Part shown: positions 1 through 12,893 of the stretch, in pieces
Layout of the letters: every line of letters starts with the position of its first letter
How positions within the stretch are numbered: the first letter of the stretch is position 1
Source: Betaproteobacteria bacterium
GTDB lineage: Bacteria > Pseudomonadota > Gammaproteobacteria > Burkholderiales > Burkholderiaceae_A
Length of the DNA: 63,636 nt
Direction: 5' to 3'
Assembly (NCBI GenBank): GCA_016868305.1
Contig: VGHK01000008.1
Coordinates: 1 to 63,636 of the forward strand
Position numbers and translations under genes: made by a program
Notes under the pieces: model-generated
The model's database searches: none
The model's input: the letters and a program-made list of their open reading frames with translations, nothing else
Told to the model about the DNA's origin: nothing

Positions 1-1191
1 TTACTCGATCACCTTTGCGACGACGCCGGCGCCGACGGTTCTGCCGCCCTCGCGGATGGCAAACCGCAGCCCCTGCTCCATGGCAATCGGGGCAATGAGC
101 GTGACCACCATCTTCACATTGTCTCCGGGCATCACCATCTCGGTGCCCTCAGGCAGCTGCACCGACCCGGTAACATCGGTCGTACGGAAGTAAAACTGCG
201 GCCGGTAGTTGTTGAAAAATGGCGTATGACGCCCGCCCTCTTCTTTGGAAAGCACATAGACCTCGCACTCAAACTTGGTGTGCGGCGTGATCGATCCGGG
301 CTTAGCCAGCACCTGGCCACGCTCAACCTCCTCACGCTTGGTACCACGCAGAAGCACGCCCACGTTGTCACCGGCCTGCCCCTGATCTAAGAGCTTGCGA
401 AACATCTCCACGCCCGTGCAGGTGGTCTTAATCGTGTCTTTAATGCCCACGATCTCAATTTCTTCTCCCACCTTCACAATCCCACGCTCGACTCGGCCCG
501 TGACCACCGTGCCACGCCCAGAGATCGAAAACACATCCTCAATCGGCATCAAAAAGGCACCATCAATCGCCCGCTCAGGCGTAGGAATGTACGAATCCAG
601 CGCCTCGGCCAGCTGCAATATCGCCTGCTCCCCCAGCTCACCCTTGTCCCCCTCAAGCGCCTTTAAGGCCGAGCCCTTGATAATGGGAATATCGTCGCCC
701 GGAAACTCATACTTCGAGAGCAGCTCGCGCACCTCCATCTCCACAAGCTCAAGCAGCTCCGCATCATCAACCATGTCGCACTTGTTTAAAAACACAATGA
801 TGTAAGGCACGCCCACCTGCCGGGCCAGCAAAATATGCTCACGGGTCTGCGGCATCGGACCATCGGCAGCCGAGCAGACCAGAATCGCCCCGTCCATCTG
901 CGCCGCACCCGTAATCATGTTCTTCACATAGTCCGCATGCCCCGGGCAGTCTACGTGCGCATAGTGACGATTCGCCGTCTCATACTCCACATGCGCCGTG
1001 TTAATCGTAATCCCACGGGCCTTCTCCTCAGGCGCCGCATCAATCTGGTCATAGGCCTTGGCCTCTCCACCAAACTTCGTCGACAACACCGTCGTAATCG
1101 CCGCCGTCAGCGTCGTCTTCCCATGGTCCACGTGCCCAATCGTCCCTACATTCACATGCGGCTTCGTACGCTCAAACTTGCCCTTGGCCAT
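1..1191 (-). CDS. tuf: Elongation factor Tu, copy 1 (str-operon copy)
   Basis: EF-Tu carries aminoacyl-tRNA to the ribosome as a GTP complex in the cytosol. The 396-residue protein is full length. It has the G1 loop GHVDHGKTT near residue 19, the effector region ending [16 protein letters not shown] (G3) and NKCD (G4), then the two beta-barrel domains ending in VVAKVIE. The stop codon is the first three bases of the window, so downstream context is not visible. It lies 68 bases after fusA, the classic last position of the str operon, with a good ribosome-binding site (AAGGAAG) before the ATG. The protein is identical to the second copy at 16594-17784, and the DNA also reads as identical. Upstream flanks diverge right at the start codon. 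Confidence 0.98.
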   Translation of the reverse strand: MAKGKFERTKPHVNVGTIGHVDHGKTTLTAAITTVLSTKFGGEAKAYDQIDAAPEEKARGITINTAHVEYETANRHYAHVDCPGHADYVKNMITGAAQMDGAILVCSAADGPMPQTREHILLARQVGVPYIIVFLNKCDMVDDAELLELVEMEVRELLSKYEFPGDDIPIIKGSALKALEGDKGELGEQAILQLAEALDSYIPTPERAIDGAFLMPIEDVFSISGRGTVVTGRVERGIVKVGEEIEIVGIKDTIKTTCTGVEMFRKLLDQGQAGDNVGVLLRGTKREEVERGQVLAKPGSITPHTKFECEVYVLSKEEGGRHTPFFNNYRPQFYFRTTDVTGSVQLPEGTEMVMPGDNVKMVVTLIAPIAMEQGLRFAIREGGRTVGAGVVAKVIE

Positions 1192-1259
1192 AACTTTTTC
1201 TTCCTTTAATTGAGTAAGAGTCTAAAAAAATGCTGACTTTGCTGCGCTTCTGACTGCCG

Positions 1260-3359
1260 CTACTTGCTGCGGCTTGACATAACCGCCTCAGCCACATTCT
1301 TGGGCGCCTCGGCGTAGTGTTTAAATTCCATGGTGTAAGTGGCACGCCCCTGAGTGAGAGACCGCAGGGTGGTCGAGTAGCCAAACATTTCGGCCAGCGG
1401 GACTTCGGCCTTAATCGTCTTGCCACCGCCCACCATATCGTCCATGCCCTGCACCATGCCGCGCCGAGACGATAGATCTCCCATGACGGTTCCGGCATAG
1501 TCTTCGGGGGTCTCGACCTCCACCGACATCATGGGTTCGAGCAACACGGGGTTGGCCTTGCGCATGCCGTCTTTAAACCCCATTGAGGCCGCCAGTTCGA
1601 AGGCAATCTGCGAGGAGTCGACATCATGGTAGGAGCCATCGAATAAGGTGACCTTGATATCGACCACTGGGAATCCTGCGAGCACCCCGGCATTCATGGT
1701 GTCCTTACAGCCCTTGTCGACTGAGGGAATGAACTCGCGTGGGACAACCCCGCCCTTGATGGCATCGACAAACTCATAGCCGCCCCCTTCGGTCTGCGGG
1801 TCAAGCTTAAGCCACACATGGCCGTACTGGCCCTTACCGCCAGACTGCTTGACATACTTGCCTTCGATTTCCACGGGCTTGCGGATTGTCTCGCGATAGG
1901 CCACCTGGGGCTTACCCACCGTGGCCTCGACACCAAACTCACGCTTCATGCGGTCGACAATAATCTCCAGGTGCAGCTCCCCCATGCCCGAGATGATCGT
2001 CTGACCAGACTCTTCGTCGGTGCGCACGCGAAAGGAGGGGTCTTCCTTGGCCAGACGGTTCAAGGCAATACCCATCTTTTCCTGGTCAGCCTTGGTCTTG
2101 GGCTCTACGGCCTGAGAGATCACCGGCTCGGGAAACTCCATGCGCTCTAGGATGATCTCCGAATCGGGGTCACAAAGGGTTTCACCGGTTGTCACCTCTT
2201 TCAGGCCCACCGCGGCAGCGATATCGCCAGCGAGGATCTCGGAGATTTCCTCACGATTATTGGCATGCATCTGCAGAAGGCGACCGATACGCTCTTTCTT
2301 GCCTTTAATGGGATTGAGCACCGTGTCACCAGACTTCAGTACGCCAGAGTAGACACGGATAAAGGTAAGCTGCCCAACAAAGGGGTCGCTCATAAGCTTA
2401 AAGGCAAGGGCAGCAAACTTTTCTTTGTCATCGGCCTTGCGGCTCGACTCCTTGCCAGCGGTGTCGGTTCCAGCCACCGGCGGAATGTCCACGGGGCTAG
2501 GCAGAAACTGCACCACGGCATCGAGCATCCGCTGCACACCCTTGTTCTTAAAGGCAGTACCGCAGAGCGTCGGCTGGATTTCTCCCGCAACCGTGCGGGT
2601 ACGAATGCCATGCATGATGTCGGCCTCGGGAAGGTCGCCCTCCTCGAGGTATTTGTTCATCAGCTCTTCACTGGCCTCTGCGGCAGCCTCAACCATCTTT
2701 TCGTGCCACTCCTGGGCCAACTCGGAGAGCTCGGAAGGAATATCGACATAGTCGAACTTGGTGCCCTGACTGGCCTCATCCCAGATGATGGCTTTCATCT
2801 TGATGAGGTCGATAACACCCTTAAAATTTTCTTCCGCGCCGATGGGCACGACGATAGGAACAGGATGAGCCCGCAGACGGGTCTTCATCTGGTCGACGAC
2901 CTTAAAGAAGTTGGCCCCGGTACGGTCCATTTTATTAATAAAAGCAAGGCGCGGGACCTTGTATTTATTGGCCTGGCGCCATACTGTTTCTGACTGGGGC
3001 TGTACGCCACCCACAGCGCAGTAGACCATGCAGGCGCCATCGAGCACCCGCATCGACCGTTCCACTTCAATGGTGAAGTCTACGTGTCCCGGGGTGTCGA
3101 TAATATTAATGCGGTGCTCCGGCATGGAGGCATCCATGCCCTTCCAGAAGCATGTGGTGGCAGCCGACGTAATGGTGATGCCACGCTCCTGCTCCTGCTC
3201 CATCCAGTCCATAGTGGCCGCGCCGTCGTGCACCTCACCAATCTTGTGGTTAACGCCGGTATAAAAAAGAATACGCTCCGTCGTCGTGGTCTTTCCGGCA
3301 TCGATGTGGGCGCTAATGCCGATATTGCGGTAGCGCTCGATGGGGGTCTTTCGGGCCAT
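1260..3359 (-). CDS. fusA: Elongation factor G
   Basis: EF-G is the translocation GTPase, also used with RRF in ribosome recycling. The 699-residue length is normal. The G1 motif [14 protein letters not shown] lies near residue 17, followed by the G2 segment [14 protein letters not shown] (G3) and NKMD (G4). Domains II-V follow, including the domain IV stretch [10 protein letters not shown]. The ATG at 3359 is preceded by AGGATCC at suitable spacing. It sits 32 bases after rpsG and 68 before tuf, so it is translated from the str-operon message. Nothing is odd about it. A second EF-G paralogue elsewhere in the genome cannot be excluded. Confidence 0.98.
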   Translation of the reverse strand: MARKTPIERYRNIGISAHIDAGKTTTTERILFYTGVNHKIGEVHDGAATMDWMEQEQERGITITSAATTCFWKGMDASMPEHRINIIDTPGHVDFTIEVERSMRVLDGACMVYCAVGGVQPQSETVWRQANKYKVPRLAFINKMDRTGANFFKVVDQMKTRLRAHPVPIVVPIGAEENFKGVIDLIKMKAIIWDEASQGTKFDYVDIPSELSELAQEWHEKMVEAAAEASEELMNKYLEEGDLPEADIMHGIRTRTVAGEIQPTLCGTAFKNKGVQRMLDAVVQFLPSPVDIPPVAGTDTAGKESSRKADDKEKFAALAFKLMSDPFVGQLTFIRVYSGVLKSGDTVLNPIKGKKERIGRLLQMHANNREEISEILAGDIAAAVGLKEVTTGETLCDPDSEIILERMEFPEPVISQAVEPKTKADQEKMGIALNRLAKEDPSFRVRTDEESGQTIISGMGELHLEIIVDRMKREFGVEATVGKPQVAYRETIRKPVEIEGKYVKQSGGKGQYGHVWLKLDPQTEGGGYEFVDAIKGGVVPREFIPSVDKGCKDTMNAGVLAGFPVVDIKVTLFDGSYHDVDSSQIAFELAASMGFKDGMRKANPVLLEPMMSVEVETPEDYAGTVMGDLSSRRGMVQGMDDMVGGGKTIKAEVPLAEMFGYSTTLRSLTQGRATYTMEFKHYAEAPKNVAEAVMSSRSK

Positions 3360-3391
3360 GGTGGATCCTGTGTCTGATACGTGTTGAAAAA

Positions 3392-3862
3392 CTAGAAGCG
3401 GAAATGCGAGAAGGCCTTGTTGGCCTCGGCCATACGGTGCACCTCGTCGCGCCTTTTGACTGCGCCGCCCCGGCCTTCGGCTGCCTCTAGAAGCTCTCCC
3501 GCAAGGCGAAGGTTCATTGATTTTTCACCCCGCTTCTTGGCGGCCTCGCGTAGCCAACGCATGGCCAGGGCAGAGCGCCGCGCTGGCCGCACCTCTACAG
3601 GAACCTGGTAGTTTGCCCCGCCCACCCGGCGGCTTTTCACTTCCACCATAGGCTTAGCATTGCCCAGGGCCTGCTGAAAGATCTCGATGGGGTTTTTCTT
3701 GGCGACCTTTTCAATATGGGCAAAGGCACCATAAACAATACGCTCGGCAACGGCTTTTTTGCCGTGGAGCATCACCACATTCATAAACTTAGAGACTTCT
3801 TCGCTGCCAAACTTTGGGTCTGGAAGAACAATACGCTTTGGCACCTCGCGACGACGGGGCAT
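3392..3862 (-). CDS. rpsG: 30S ribosomal protein S7
   Basis: S7 nucleates folding of the 3' domain of 16S rRNA. In E. coli it also represses its own operon by binding the rpsL-rpsG intercistronic RNA. The protein has the usual 156 residues, starts [10 protein letters not shown] and contains the conserved [12 protein letters not shown] and RRxALAMRWL segments. The ATG at 3862 has an AAGGA ribosome-binding site eight bases upstream. A 108-base gap separates it from rpsL, and that gap holds a perfect inverted repeat (separate entry) where S7 feedback could act. Confidence 0.98.
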   Translation of the reverse strand: MPRRREVPKRIVLPDPKFGSEEVSKFMNVVMLHGKKAVAERIVYGAFAHIEKVAKKNPIEIFQQALGNAKPMVEVKSRRVGGANYQVPVEVRPARRSALAMRWLREAAKKRGEKSMNLRLAGELLEAAEGRGGAVKRRDEVHRMAEANKAFSHFRF

Positions 3863-3933
3863 GACTTTTTCCTTTTCTATTCAGTTGGGTTTCACCCAGC
3901 CTGCACGAGACAGGCCCTTACTGCGCCCTAGCC

Positions 3934-3948
3934 GCCGAAGCATTCGGC
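3934..3948 (-). promoter_or_regulatory. Inverted repeat in the rpsL-rpsG intercistronic gap
   Basis: GCCGAA-GCA-TTCGGC is a perfect six-base-pair hairpin in the 108-base gap between rpsL and rpsG. It is not followed by a U tract, so it is not a standard terminator. By analogy with E. coli, where S7 binds the intercistronic RNA, this could be part of an S7 feedback site. The hairpin is seen directly and the role is inference. Confidence 0.35.
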
Positions 3949-3970
3949 AGCCCTGGCGCGACAAAAACGC

Positions 3971-4348
3971 TTAGGCCTTTTTGGGGCGTTTTGCGCCGTA
4001 CTTGGACCGCGACTGCTTGCGGTCTTTCACCCCCTGCAGGTCGAGCGAGCCACGCACAATGTGGTAACGCACACCCGGCAGGTCTTTTACACGGCCACCA
4101 CGAATGAGCACCACCGAGTGCTCTTGGAGGTTGTGGCCCTCACCCCCGATGTAGCTAATAATTTCGAACCCATTGGTAAGCCGCACCTTTGCCACCTTAC
4201 GCAGGGCAGAGTTTGGCTTTTTGGGAGTCGTGGTGTACACGCGGGTACACACGCCCCTGCGCTGCGGGCTCGACTCGAGCGCGGGGCTCTTGCTCTTAAT
4301 CTTCTCGCTCACACGCGGCTTGCGCACGAGCTGGTTAATGGTGGGCAT
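3971..4348 (-). CDS. rpsL: 30S ribosomal protein S12
   Basis: S12 sits in the decoding centre and controls tRNA selection. The protein is 125 residues with the expected [12 protein letters not shown] start, the [18 protein letters not shown] loop and [13 protein letters not shown]. The lysines equivalent to E. coli K42/K43 (TPKKPNS) and K87/K88 (GRVKDLPG) are unchanged, so the usual streptomycin-resistance substitutions are absent. It lies 139 bases after rpoC and opens the str segment. A strong hairpin in that gap (4402-4434) may adjust read-through from rpoBC. The ribosome-binding site is weak (GAAAG). Confidence 0.98.
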   Translation of the reverse strand: MPTINQLVRKPRVSEKIKSKSPALESSPQRRGVCTRVYTTTPKKPNSALRKVAKVRLTNGFEIISYIGGEGHNLQEHSVVLIRGGRVKDLPGVRYHIVRGSLDLQGVKDRKQSRSKYGAKRPKKA

Positions 4349-4401
4349 GACTTACGCTTTCATTTCATAGTGTTAAACAAACTGCCAGCAGACCAATTTT
4401 T

Positions 4402-4434
4402 GGTGAAAAGCCCTAAATTCTTAGGCTTTTCACC
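4402..4434 (-). other. Strong hairpin between rpoC and rpsL
   Basis: GGTGAAAAGCC (4402-4412) and GGCTTTTCACC (4424-4434) form an 11-base-pair perfect stem around an 11-base AT-rich loop that can itself pair three more bases. It begins 53 bases past the rpoC stop. The minus-strand RNA after it reads AAAAAUUGGU rather than a U run. It is therefore a poor intrinsic terminator and more likely an RNA-processing, 3'-end-protection or partial-termination element between rpoBC and str. Confidence 0.55.
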
Positions 4435-4487
4435 TAGGCTGTCAAGCGGATTCTCCTGCAGCATCTTCGGTGGCAGGGCCCCCGGTT

Positions 4488-7400
4488 TCATCGGCGGCCT
4501 CCTGCCCCCCCTGAGAACAGGGCCTCGGCCTCCAAGGCTGCCTGCTCGGCAAGCGTCTTGGCCTCTGCCGCATCGGCATTCTCGCGATCTTTGCGGGCCT
4601 TGTGGTATGCCAGACCTGTACCAGCAGGAATCAGACGGCCCACAATCACATTCTCCTTCAGGCCACGCAGGTCGTCTTTCTTGCCCATAATCGCGGCCTC
4701 AGTGAGCACTCGGGTGGTCTCTTGGAAGGAGGCCGCCGAGATAAAGGAGTCGGTCGACAAAGAGGCCTTGGTAATGCCAAGCAGCTGGTTATCGTAGAAG
4801 GCAGGGCGCTTTCCTTCGGCATTGGCCCGGTCGTTTTCCTCGAGAAGTTCAGAGCGCTCGACCTGTTCGCCTGGAATAAACCGCGTGTCGCCCGGGTCTG
4901 ATACCTGCACCCTGCGAAGCATCTGCCGAACAATGACCTCGATGTGCTTATCGTTGATCTTCACACCCTGCAGACGGTAGACGTCCTGGACCTCATCAAC
5001 GATATACCGCGCAAGGGCCTCGATTCCGAGCAGACGCAGAATGTCCTGCGGGTCGGCAGGGCCATCTACAATGAGCTCGCCCTTGTTCACAATCTGGCCG
5101 TCGTGCACCAGAACGCTCTTTTCTTTCGAAATGAGAAACTCCGAGGCAACACCGTCCATGTCGGTAATCACCAGGCGTTGCTTACCCTTGGTGTCTTTGC
5201 CAAAGGAGACCGTACCGGTCACCTCTGCGAGCATGCCGGCGTCCTTCGGTGACCGGGCCTCAAAGAGTTCGGCCACGCGAGGCAGACCACCGGTAATATC
5301 GCGGGTCTTTTGCGACTCCGTGGGAATACGGGCCAAGACCTCACCCACCGCAACATCTTGACCGTCACGCACGGTAATGAGCGCGCCGACTGGGAAGCTG
5401 ATGTTGACGGGATGGTCGGTATTCACGATCTTGACCTCGTCGCCTGCGGCATCAAGCAGCCGCATCTGCGGACGCACCCCCTTGGTGGTGGCGCTGCGCC
5501 GCTTGGCGTCGATGACCACCAGGGTGGATAGGCCGGTGACGTCATCGATCTGCTTGGCAACCGTGACACCCTCTTCGACATTATCGAACCGCACCTTCCC
5601 TGCGTACTCGGTAATGATCGGGCGCGTTAAGGGATCCCAGGTGGCCAGGATGGCGCCAGCCTTTACCGACTGGCCATCGACCATAGAGAGGGTGGCCCCA
5701 TACGGCACCTTGTGACGCTCACGCTCACGGCCGTTGTCATCGAGAATCAGTACCTCACCCGAGCGCGAAATGACCACCGGTTCACCCTTGGCATTGGTCA
5801 CATAGCGCATGGTGGCAGTAAAGCCAATAACACCGTTGGACTTTGCCTCAATGCTTGACTGGGCGGCGGTACGGGAGGCGGCACCACCAATGTGAAAGGT
5901 ACGCATGGTGAGCTGGGTTCCGGGCTCACCAATCGACTGCGCGGCAATCACGCCAACCGCCTCGCCAACATTCACCAAATGGCCACGGCCAAGGTCTCGG
6001 CCGTAGCACTTGGCGCACAGGCCATAGCGGGTCTCGCAGGTGAGTGCCGTGCGCACGCGCACTTCATCGATACCGAGGCGCTCGATTTCATCGACGGCAT
6101 CTTCATCAAGAAGCGTGCCGATTTCGATGAGAGTTTCTTGGGTCTCGGGGTTAACCACCTCGCTGGCGGTGACCCGGCCGAGAATCCGGTCACGCAGGGC
6201 TTCGATCACCTCGCCGCCTTCGACCAGGGCCTTCATGACAATGCCCTGATGGGTGCCACAGTCATCTTCGATAACCACAAGGTCTTGGGTCACATCTACG
6301 AGACGGCGGGTGAGGTAGCCCGAGTTGGCGGTCTTCAAGGCCGTATCCGCAAGACCCTTTCGGGCACCGTGGGTCGAGATGAAGTACTGCAACACGTTGA
6401 GACCTTCACGGAAGTTTGCCGTGATCGGGGTCTCAATGATGGAGCCATCGGGCTTGGCCATCAGGCCCCGCATTCCGGCAAGCTGACGAATCTGGGCGGC
6501 CGAACCACGAGCGCCTGAGTCGGCCATCATGTAAATGGAGTTAAACGACTCCTGACGGATATCCTGGCCCTTGCGGTCTTTCACCATCTCGCCGGCGAGC
6601 TGGTCCATCATGGCCTTACCGACCTGGTCACCGGCACGACCCCAGATATCGACGACCTTGTTGTAACGCTCACCCTGAGTAACCAGGCCAGAGGCATACT
6701 GCTGCTCGATTTCCTTAACCTCTCCCTCGGCCTTCGAAAGGATGTCTGCCTTCTGGGTGGGCACCAGCATATCGTCCACGCAGATGGATATCCCAGCGCG
6801 GGTGGCCAAAGCAAAGCCCGACTGCAGAAGCTTGTCGGCAAAAATGACGGTGTCACGCAGGCCACACCGACGGAACGAGGCGTTGATGAGACGTGAGATT
6901 TCTTTCTTCTTCAGCGCCTTATTCATCTGGGAGAAAGACAATCCCGGCGGCAAAATTTTCGATAAGAGCGCCCGACCCACCGTGGTGTCGTAGCGCACGA
7001 GCCTGGCCGCGCCTCGGCCATCCGGACCATTACGGTCACGCTCTTCGATACGCACGGTAATCTTGGTGGCAAGCTCGACCTGCCGGTTGGCGTAGGCACG
7101 ATCTACCTCGGCGATGTCGGCAAAGAACATGCCTTCGCCCAGGCCGTTGACCTTGTCTCGCGTGGCGTAGTACAGACCCAAGACGATGTCCTGGGAGGGT
7201 ACGATGGAGGGCTCGCCGTTGGATGGGAAAAGCACATTGTTGGATGCCAGCATTAGGGTGCGGGCTTCCATCTGTGCCTCAAGAGACAGGGGCACATGCA
7301 CGGCCATCTGGTCGCCGTCAAAGTCGGCGTTAAATGCCGCGCAGACCAGCGGGTGAAGCTGAATGGCCTTGCCCTCGATGAGCACCGGCTCAAAGGCCTG

Positions 7401-8705
7401 GATGCCCAGACGGTGCAGGGTGGGCGCGCGGTTGAGCATCACGGGATGCTCGCGAATCACTTCTTCAAGAATATCCCAGACCTCCGGGACCTGCTGCTCA
7501 ACAAGTTTCTTGGCTGCCTTGATGGTAGTTGCCATGCCGCGCAGCTCAAGCTTATTGAAGATAAAGGGCTTGAAGAGTTCCAGCGCCATGAGCTTGGGCA
7601 GCCCGCACTGGTGCAGCTTAAGCGTCGGCCCCACCACGATGACCGAGCGGCCCGAATAGTCGACACGCTTACCAAGCAGGTTCTGGCGGAACCGGCCGCC
7701 CTTACCCTTAATCATGTCGGCCAGAGACTTCAACGCCCGCTTATTCGCCCCGGTCATGGCCTTGCCACGACGGCCGTTGTCTAACAATGAATCCACCGAC
7801 TCCTGCAGCATACGCTTCTCATTGCGCACAATGATTTCGGGAGCACGCAGCTCGAGCAGGCGCTTTAACCGGTTGTTTCGGTTAATTACACGGCGATAAA
7901 GATCGTTGAGGTCGGAGGTTGCAAAGCGGCCGCCGTCCAGGGGCACCAAAGGACGCAGCTCCGGCGGCAGTACCGGCAGAGTCTCCATAATCATCCACTC
8001 GGGCTTCACCCCAGACTTCTCAAATCCCTCAAGCACCTTTAGGCGTTTGGCAATTTTCTTGATCTTGGCGTCTGAAGAGGTCTCGGCGAGATCTTTGCGC
8101 AGCTGCTCGATCTCGCGCTTGAGGTCGATGCCGCGCAAGAGGTCACGAATACCCTCTGCACCCATTTTCGCCACAAGATCACCATCAGGGAACTGCTCCA
8201 TCTTTGCGATGTAGTCTTCCTCAGTCATGATCTGACCACGCTTGAGTGTGGTCATTCCGCCATCGACAACCACATAGGCTTCAAAGTACAGCACCCGCTC
8301 AATATCACGCAGAGTCATATCGAGCACCATGCCCATACGCGAGGGCAGGGACTTCAGAAACCAGATGTGTGCGGTGGGACTTGCAAGGTCGATATGGCCC
8401 ATACGCTCACGGCGTACCTTGGCCAGCGTGACCTCAACCCCACACTTTTCACAGATCACGCCGCGGTGCTTCAGCCGCTTGTACTTGCCGCAGAGGCATT
8501 CGTAGTCTTTTACCGGCCCAAAGATCTTGGCGCAGAAAAGGCCATCACGTTCCGGCTTGAAGGTGCGGTAGTTGATTGTTTCGGGTTTCTTGACCTCACC
8601 AAAGGACCAGGACCGGATCTTATCCGGCGATGCCAGGCCAATCTTAATAGCATCGAACTGCTGGTCTTGCTGAACCTGCTTAAAAAGGTCGAGTAGCGCT
8701 TTCAT
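4488..8705 (-). CDS. rpoC: RNA polymerase beta' subunit
   Basis: Beta' carries the catalytic magnesium of RNA polymerase. The frame opens at 8732, but the ATG at 8705 is chosen because it gives the standard [10 protein letters not shown] start, has AAGGAAGA just upstream and lies 23 bases after the rpoB stop. The earlier ATG would overlap rpoB. The protein is 1,405 residues. The amino-terminal zinc site is Cys70, Cys72, Cys85 and Cys88. The active-site [12 protein letters not shown] is near residue 460. The second zinc site has its first Cys in DDCGTHQG and three more in [11 protein letters not shown]. It ends TGA with a short acidic and Gly-rich tail. Nothing is unusual. Confidence 0.98.
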   Translation of the reverse strand: MKALLDLFKQVQQDQQFDAIKIGLASPDKIRSWSFGEVKKPETINYRTFKPERDGLFCAKIFGPVKDYECLCGKYKRLKHRGVICEKCGVEVTLAKVRRERMGHIDLASPTAHIWFLKSLPSRMGMVLDMTLRDIERVLYFEAYVVVDGGMTTLKRGQIMTEEDYIAKMEQFPDGDLVAKMGAEGIRDLLRGIDLKREIEQLRKDLAETSSDAKIKKIAKRLKVLEGFEKSGVKPEWMIMETLPVLPPELRPLVPLDGGRFATSDLNDLYRRVINRNNRLKRLLELRAPEIIVRNEKRMLQESVDSLLDNGRRGKAMTGANKRALKSLADMIKGKGGRFRQNLLGKRVDYSGRSVIVVGPTLKLHQCGLPKLMALELFKPFIFNKLELRGMATTIKAAKKLVEQQVPEVWDILEEVIREHPVMLNRAPTLHRLGIQAFEPVLIEGKAIQLHPLVCAAFNADFDGDQMAVHVPLSLEAQMEARTLMLASNNVLFPSNGEPSIVPSQDIVLGLYYATRDKVNGLGEGMFFADIAEVDRAYANRQVELATKITVRIEERDRNGPDGRGAARLVRYDTTVGRALLSKILPPGLSFSQMNKALKKKEISRLINASFRRCGLRDTVIFADKLLQSGFALATRAGISICVDDMLVPTQKADILSKAEGEVKEIEQQYASGLVTQGERYNKVVDIWGRAGDQVGKAMMDQLAGEMVKDRKGQDIRQESFNSIYMMADSGARGSAAQIRQLAGMRGLMAKPDGSIIETPITANFREGLNVLQYFISTHGARKGLADTALKTANSGYLTRRLVDVTQDLVVIEDDCGTHQGIVMKALVEGGEVIEALRDRILGRVTASEVVNPETQETLIEIGTLLDEDAVDEIERLGIDEVRVRTALTCETRYGLCAKCYGRDLGRGHLVNVGEAVGVIAAQSIGEPGTQLTMRTFHIGGAASRTAAQSSIEAKSNGVIGFTATMRYVTNAKGEPVVISRSGEVLILDDNGRERERHKVPYGATLSMVDGQSVKAGAILATWDPLTRPIITEYAGKVRFDNVEEGVTVAKQIDDVTGLSTLVVIDAKRRSATTKGVRPQMRLLDAAGDEVKIVNTDHPVNISFPVGALITVRDGQDVAVGEVLARIPTESQKTRDITGGLPRVAELFEARSPKDAGMLAEVTGTVSFGKDTKGKQRLVITDMDGVASEFLISKEKSVLVHDGQIVNKGELIVDGPADPQDILRLLGIEALARYIVDEVQDVYRLQGVKINDKHIEVIVRQMLRRVQVSDPGDTRFIPGEQVERSELLEENDRANAEGKRPAFYDNQLLGITKASLSTDSFISAASFQETTRVLTEAAIMGKKDDLRGLKENVIVGRLIPAGTGLAYHKARKDRENADAAEAKTLAEQAALEAEALFSGGAGGRR

Positions 8706-8728
8706 GGTCTTGTCTTCCTTTCGAAGAA

Positions 8729-11700
8729 TCAATGACGCTCAAGGTCAATATCAATACCGAGAGACCGAATTTCCTTCACCAGCACGTTGAACGACTCGGG
8801 CATACCAGCATCAATGACATGATCGCCCTTGACGATGTTTTCGTAGACACGGGTGCGCCCGGTGACGTCGTCTGACTTCACAGTGAGCATCTCTTGCAGG
8901 GTATAGGCCGCGCCATAGGCTTCAAGCGCCCAGACCTCCATCTCACCAAACCGCTGGCCACCGAACTGGGCCTTACCGCCGAGCGGCTGCTGTGTTACCA
9001 GAGAATAAGGCCCGGTGGACCGTGCATGCATCTTGTCATCCACCAGGTGGTGGAGCTTGAGCATATGCATGTAGCCCACCGTGGTGGGCCTGTCAAAGGC
9101 CTCGCCGGTGCGGCCGTCATGGAGCTGCACCTGGGTGCGGGTCTCGGTAAGGCCCATACGTTTGGCAGTCGCATCAGGATAGGCGAGCTTGAGCATGGCC
9201 CGGATCTCGTCCTCGGTGGCACCGTCAAATACCGGCGTGGCAAAGGGCACGCCGTCCACAAGGTTGCGGGCCAGTTCTAGCACCTCGTTGTCCTTGAGCT
9301 GCTTTACCTGCTCGGGCTTACCGCTGGTGTTGTAGACGTTTTCCAGGAATCTCTTTACCTCTTGCACCGAAGCCTCATGGGCCAGCATGTCTCCGATTCG
9401 CTGACCCAGCCCCTTAGCCGCCCAACCGAGGTGGGTCTCGAGAATCTGGCCCACGTTCATCCGCGAAGGCACCCCCAAGGGGTTGAGCACGACATCGACC
9501 GGCACCCCATCAGCCATGTACGGCATATCCTCAACCGGTACGATCTTGGAGATCACGCCCTTGTTACCATGGCGACCGGCCATCTTGTCGCCGGGCTGGA
9601 GACGCCGTTTGACAGCAAGGTAGACCTTCACCATCTTGAGCGCGCCCGGGGGCAGCTCGTCGCCTTGGGTGAGCTTGCGATGTTTCTCTTGGTACGCAAG
9701 ATCGAACTGATGCCGCTTTTGCTCGAGAGACTCTTTGAGCGACTCCAGGGCGCTGGCCGCGTTTTCATCCGATAAGCGAATGTCAAACCAGTGATGCCGG
9801 TCGAGGCCTGCCAGGTACTCTGAAGAAACGGGGGTTCCCTTGACAAGCTTCTTCGGCCCGCCGTTAGCCGGCTGGCCGATTAAGAGCTTTTCAATACGCT
9901 GAAAGACGTCGGCCTCTACGATACGCAGTTGATCGTTGAGGTCTTTGCGAAACCGGCCAAGCTCGTCATCGATGATCTGCTGGGCGCGCTTGTCCCGGGC
10001 AATGCCTTCACGGGTGAAGACCTGTACATCAATCACCGTGCCACTCATTCCCGAGGGCACGCGCAAGGAGGTGTCCTTTACATCCGAAGCCTTTTCACCA
10101 AAGATGGCGCGCAGCAGCTTTTCTTCTGGCGTCAGCTGGGTTTCTCCCTTGGGCGTAACCTTACCCACCAGGACATCGCCTGCTGTCACCTCGGCACCGA
10201 TATAGACCACACCCGACTCATCAAGCCTACCAAGCTGGTTCTCGGAAAGGTTTGAGATGTCTCGGGTGATTTCTTCGGCGCCAAGCTTGGTGTCACGGGC
10301 AAATACCGAGAGCTCTTCAATGTGTACCGAGGTGTAGCGGTCTTCTGCAACCACACGCTCGGAAATCAAAATAGAGTCTTCGAAGTTGTAGCCGTTCCAG
10401 GGCATAAAGGCCACGCGCATGTTCTGGCCAAGCGCTAGCTCGCCCATATCAGTGGAGGCGCCATCAGCCACCACATCCCCACGGGCCACCATATCGCCCT
10501 TTCGTACCAAGGGGCGTTGGTTAATGTTGGTGTTCTGATTAGAGCGGGTGTACTTAATCAGGTTATAGATATCTACGCCCGACTCGCCTGCGTTTGCCTC
10601 GGCATCGTTCACACGAATAACTATGCGGCGCGAATCAACATAGTCCACCAGACCCCCACGATGGGCGCGAACAACCGTGCCTGAGTCAACGGCACAGGTG
10701 CGTTCTACGCCCGTGCCCACCAGGGATTTCTGCGGACGCAGACAGGGCACTGCCTGACGCTGCATGTTCGAGCCCATCAGTGCTCGGTTGGCGTCATCAT
10801 GCTCAAGGAAAGGAATCAGCGAGGCGGCCACCGAGACGATCTGAGAAGGCGCCACATCCATGTACTCGACCTTCTCTGGGCCTGAGAGCGTGGTTTCACC
10901 GTTAACCCGCACCGACACCAGGTCGCCCAGGAGCCTGCCGGATTCGTCTACCGAGGCATTGGCCTGGGCAATAACATAGCGGCCCTCTTCAATGGCCGAA
11001 AGGTATTCGATCTGGTCGGTGACACGCTGGTCAACGACCTTACGGTAGGGGGTTTCGAGAAAGCCGTACTCATTTAAACGGGCATACAAGGCCAGAGAGT
11101 TGATCAGGCCGATGTTCGGGCCTTCGGGAGTCTCGATCGGGCAGACCCGGCCATAGTGGGTGGGATGGACATCGCGGACCTCAAAGCCGGCACGCTCCCG
11201 GGTAAGGCCACCAGGCCCGAGCGCGGAGACCCGGCGCTTGTGGGTAATCTCGGACAAGGGATTGGTCTGGTCCATAAACTGCGAAAGCTGGGACGACCCA
11301 AAGAACTCTCTAATTGCCGCGCTAATGGGCTTGCTGTTGATGAGGTCGTGTGCCTGAAGATTGTCTGCCTCGGCCTGGCCAAGCCGCTCTTTAACCGCGC
11401 GCTCAACACGCACCAGCCCGGAGCGAAACTGGTTTTCTGCCAGCTCGCCGACACAGCGAACACGGCGGTTACCTAGGTGGTCGATATCATCTACCTCACC
11501 CCTGCCGTTTCGCAGTTCCACCAGCACCTTGATAGTGTCCAGAATGTCTTCGTGAGTGAGTACCAGCGAGCCCTCCACTTCCTCACGCCCCAGTCGGCGG
11601 TTGAACTTCATCCGGCCGACCCGCGACAGGTCATAGGAGTCTTCGCTGAAAAACAGCCGGTTAAACAGGGCCTCCACGGCGTCTTCTGTCGGCGGCTCAC

Positions 11701-12832
11701 CAGGACGCATCATTCGGTAAATGGCTACCCGGGCAGAAAGCTGATCAGGCGTCTCATCCAAGCGCAGCGTCGAAGAGATATAGGCGCCATAGTCCAGGTC
11801 ATTTACATAGAGGCAGGAGAAGTCACGCAGCTTGGCGGCACGCAGCTTTTCAAGAAGCTCCTCGGTGACCTCATCGTTTGCCTTGGCAAGGAACTCACCG
11901 GTCTCCTGGTCTACCAGGTTCTTGGCAACCACCCGCCCAAGCAGATAGTCATCGGGAACCGAGATGCGCTTTAAGCCCGCCTTCTCGATCTCGCGAATAT
12001 GCTTGGCATTGATGCGCTTGTCTTTTGCAACAATGACATTTCCGTCTTTATCGCTGATATCGAATCGGGCCTGCTCACCCCGCAGGCGCTCTGCCACGAG
12101 CTCCATCTGTGCGCCCGATGGCATTAGCTGAAAATGATCAAAGCTAAAGAAATGCGCCAGGATCTGCTCGGGGCTTAGGCCCAGCGCCTTCATCAGGATC
12201 GTTACGGGCATCTTGCGACGGCGGTCGACACGGAAGTAAAGAATGTCTTTGGGATCGAATTCAAAGTCGAGCCAGGATCCACGGTAGGGAATGATTCGGG
12301 CAGAAAAGAGCAGTTTTCCAGAGCTGTGGGTCTTGCCGCGATCGTGCTCAAAAAATACCCCAGGCGAGCGATGGAGCTGGCTGACAATAACCCGCTCGGT
12401 GCCATTAATCACAAACGACCCCGTGTCTGTCATGAGAGGCAGTTCACCCATGTAGGCTTCGTTCTCGCGGACTTCTTTGGGGGTGGGCTTAGCCGCCTCA
12501 CGGTCCATAATCACCAGACGCACCCGGGCACGCAGCGGTGCCGCATAGGTAAGGCCGCGTTGCTGGCATTCCTTCACATCAAAAACCGGATGACCGAGCT
12601 GATAGTTGACAAACTCAAGACGGGCAAAGCCGTTGTGGCTCACGATGGGAAATATAGAGGTAAAGGCCGCCTGCAGGCCTTCATTGAGCCGCTTGTTGGG
12701 CTCGGTATCGGCCTGTAAAAAGTGGCGATAAGACTCAAGCTGCGTCTCGAGCAGATAGGGCACCTCGAGAACAGGCGGACGCTTGGCAAAGCTTTTGCGA
12801 ATGCGTTTCTTTTCCGTGAAGTTATAGGCCAT
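8729..12832 (-). CDS. rpoB: RNA polymerase beta subunit
   Basis: This 1,367-residue protein is the beta subunit, which forms the active site with beta'. Visible landmarks are the fork-loop/rifampicin region [19 protein letters not shown] followed by [13 protein letters not shown], the [16 protein letters not shown]-type block, [15 protein letters not shown] and the C-terminal clamp [20 protein letters not shown]. The rifampicin-pocket residues matching E. coli D516, H526 and S531 are all present, so no common resistance change is seen. The ATG at 12832 has AAGGATCC upstream. It lies 181 bases after rplL, across a long hairpin (12894-12974). Confidence 0.98.
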   Translation of the reverse strand: MAYNFTEKKRIRKSFAKRPPVLEVPYLLETQLESYRHFLQADTEPNKRLNEGLQAAFTSIFPIVSHNGFARLEFVNYQLGHPVFDVKECQQRGLTYAAPLRARVRLVIMDREAAKPTPKEVRENEAYMGELPLMTDTGSFVINGTERVIVSQLHRSPGVFFEHDRGKTHSSGKLLFSARIIPYRGSWLDFEFDPKDILYFRVDRRRKMPVTILMKALGLSPEQILAHFFSFDHFQLMPSGAQMELVAERLRGEQARFDISDKDGNVIVAKDKRINAKHIREIEKAGLKRISVPDDYLLGRVVAKNLVDQETGEFLAKANDEVTEELLEKLRAAKLRDFSCLYVNDLDYGAYISSTLRLDETPDQLSARVAIYRMMRPGEPPTEDAVEALFNRLFFSEDSYDLSRVGRMKFNRRLGREEVEGSLVLTHEDILDTIKVLVELRNGRGEVDDIDHLGNRRVRCVGELAENQFRSGLVRVERAVKERLGQAEADNLQAHDLINSKPISAAIREFFGSSQLSQFMDQTNPLSEITHKRRVSALGPGGLTRERAGFEVRDVHPTHYGRVCPIETPEGPNIGLINSLALYARLNEYGFLETPYRKVVDQRVTDQIEYLSAIEEGRYVIAQANASVDESGRLLGDLVSVRVNGETTLSGPEKVEYMDVAPSQIVSVAASLIPFLEHDDANRALMGSNMQRQAVPCLRPQKSLVGTGVERTCAVDSGTVVRAHRGGLVDYVDSRRIVIRVNDAEANAGESGVDIYNLIKYTRSNQNTNINQRPLVRKGDMVARGDVVADGASTDMGELALGQNMRVAFMPWNGYNFEDSILISERVVAEDRYTSVHIEELSVFARDTKLGAEEITRDISNLSENQLGRLDESGVVYIGAEVTAGDVLVGKVTPKGETQLTPEEKLLRAIFGEKASDVKDTSLRVPSGMSGTVIDVQVFTREGIARDKRAQQIIDDELGRFRKDLNDQLRIVEADVFQRIEKLLIGQPANGGPKKLVKGTPVSSEYLAGLDRHHWFDIRLSDENAASALESLKESLEQKRHQFDLAYQEKHRKLTQGDELPPGALKMVKVYLAVKRRLQPGDKMAGRHGNKGVISKIVPVEDMPYMADGVPVDVVLNPLGVPSRMNVGQILETHLGWAAKGLGQRIGDMLAHEASVQEVKRFLENVYNTSGKPEQVKQLKDNEVLELARNLVDGVPFATPVFDGATEDEIRAMLKLAYPDATAKRMGLTETRTQVQLHDGRTGEAFDRPTTVGYMHMLKLHHLVDDKMHARSTGPYSLVTQQPLGGKAQFGGQRFGEMEVWALEAYGAAYTLQEMLTVKSDDVTGRTRVYENIVKGDHVIDAGMPESFNVLVKEIRSLGIDIDLERH

Positions 12833-12893
12833 TGCGGATCCTTAGGTCTGAATAAACAAACGACAAACAACGATCGAAATCTTGGTGCGGTAT

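Noticed and set aside
2265-2993. Long open frame opposite fusA, and similar ones opposite rpoB, rpoC, tuf and rplK
   Set aside because: These are by-products of GC-rich third positions in highly conserved genes. They have no recognisable family, signal or ribosome-binding site.
4402-4434. Intrinsic terminator after rpoC
   Set aside because: The hairpin is strong, but no U run follows it on the transcribed strand, so I list it only as a structured element.
8706-8732. Upstream start for rpoC giving nine extra residues
   Set aside because: It would overlap rpoB, and the ATG at 8705 has the ribosome-binding site and the conserved MKALLDLF start.
11400-11480. Rifampicin-resistance changes in rpoB
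   Set aside because: The resistance-region residues visible in the protein match the sensitive type throughout.
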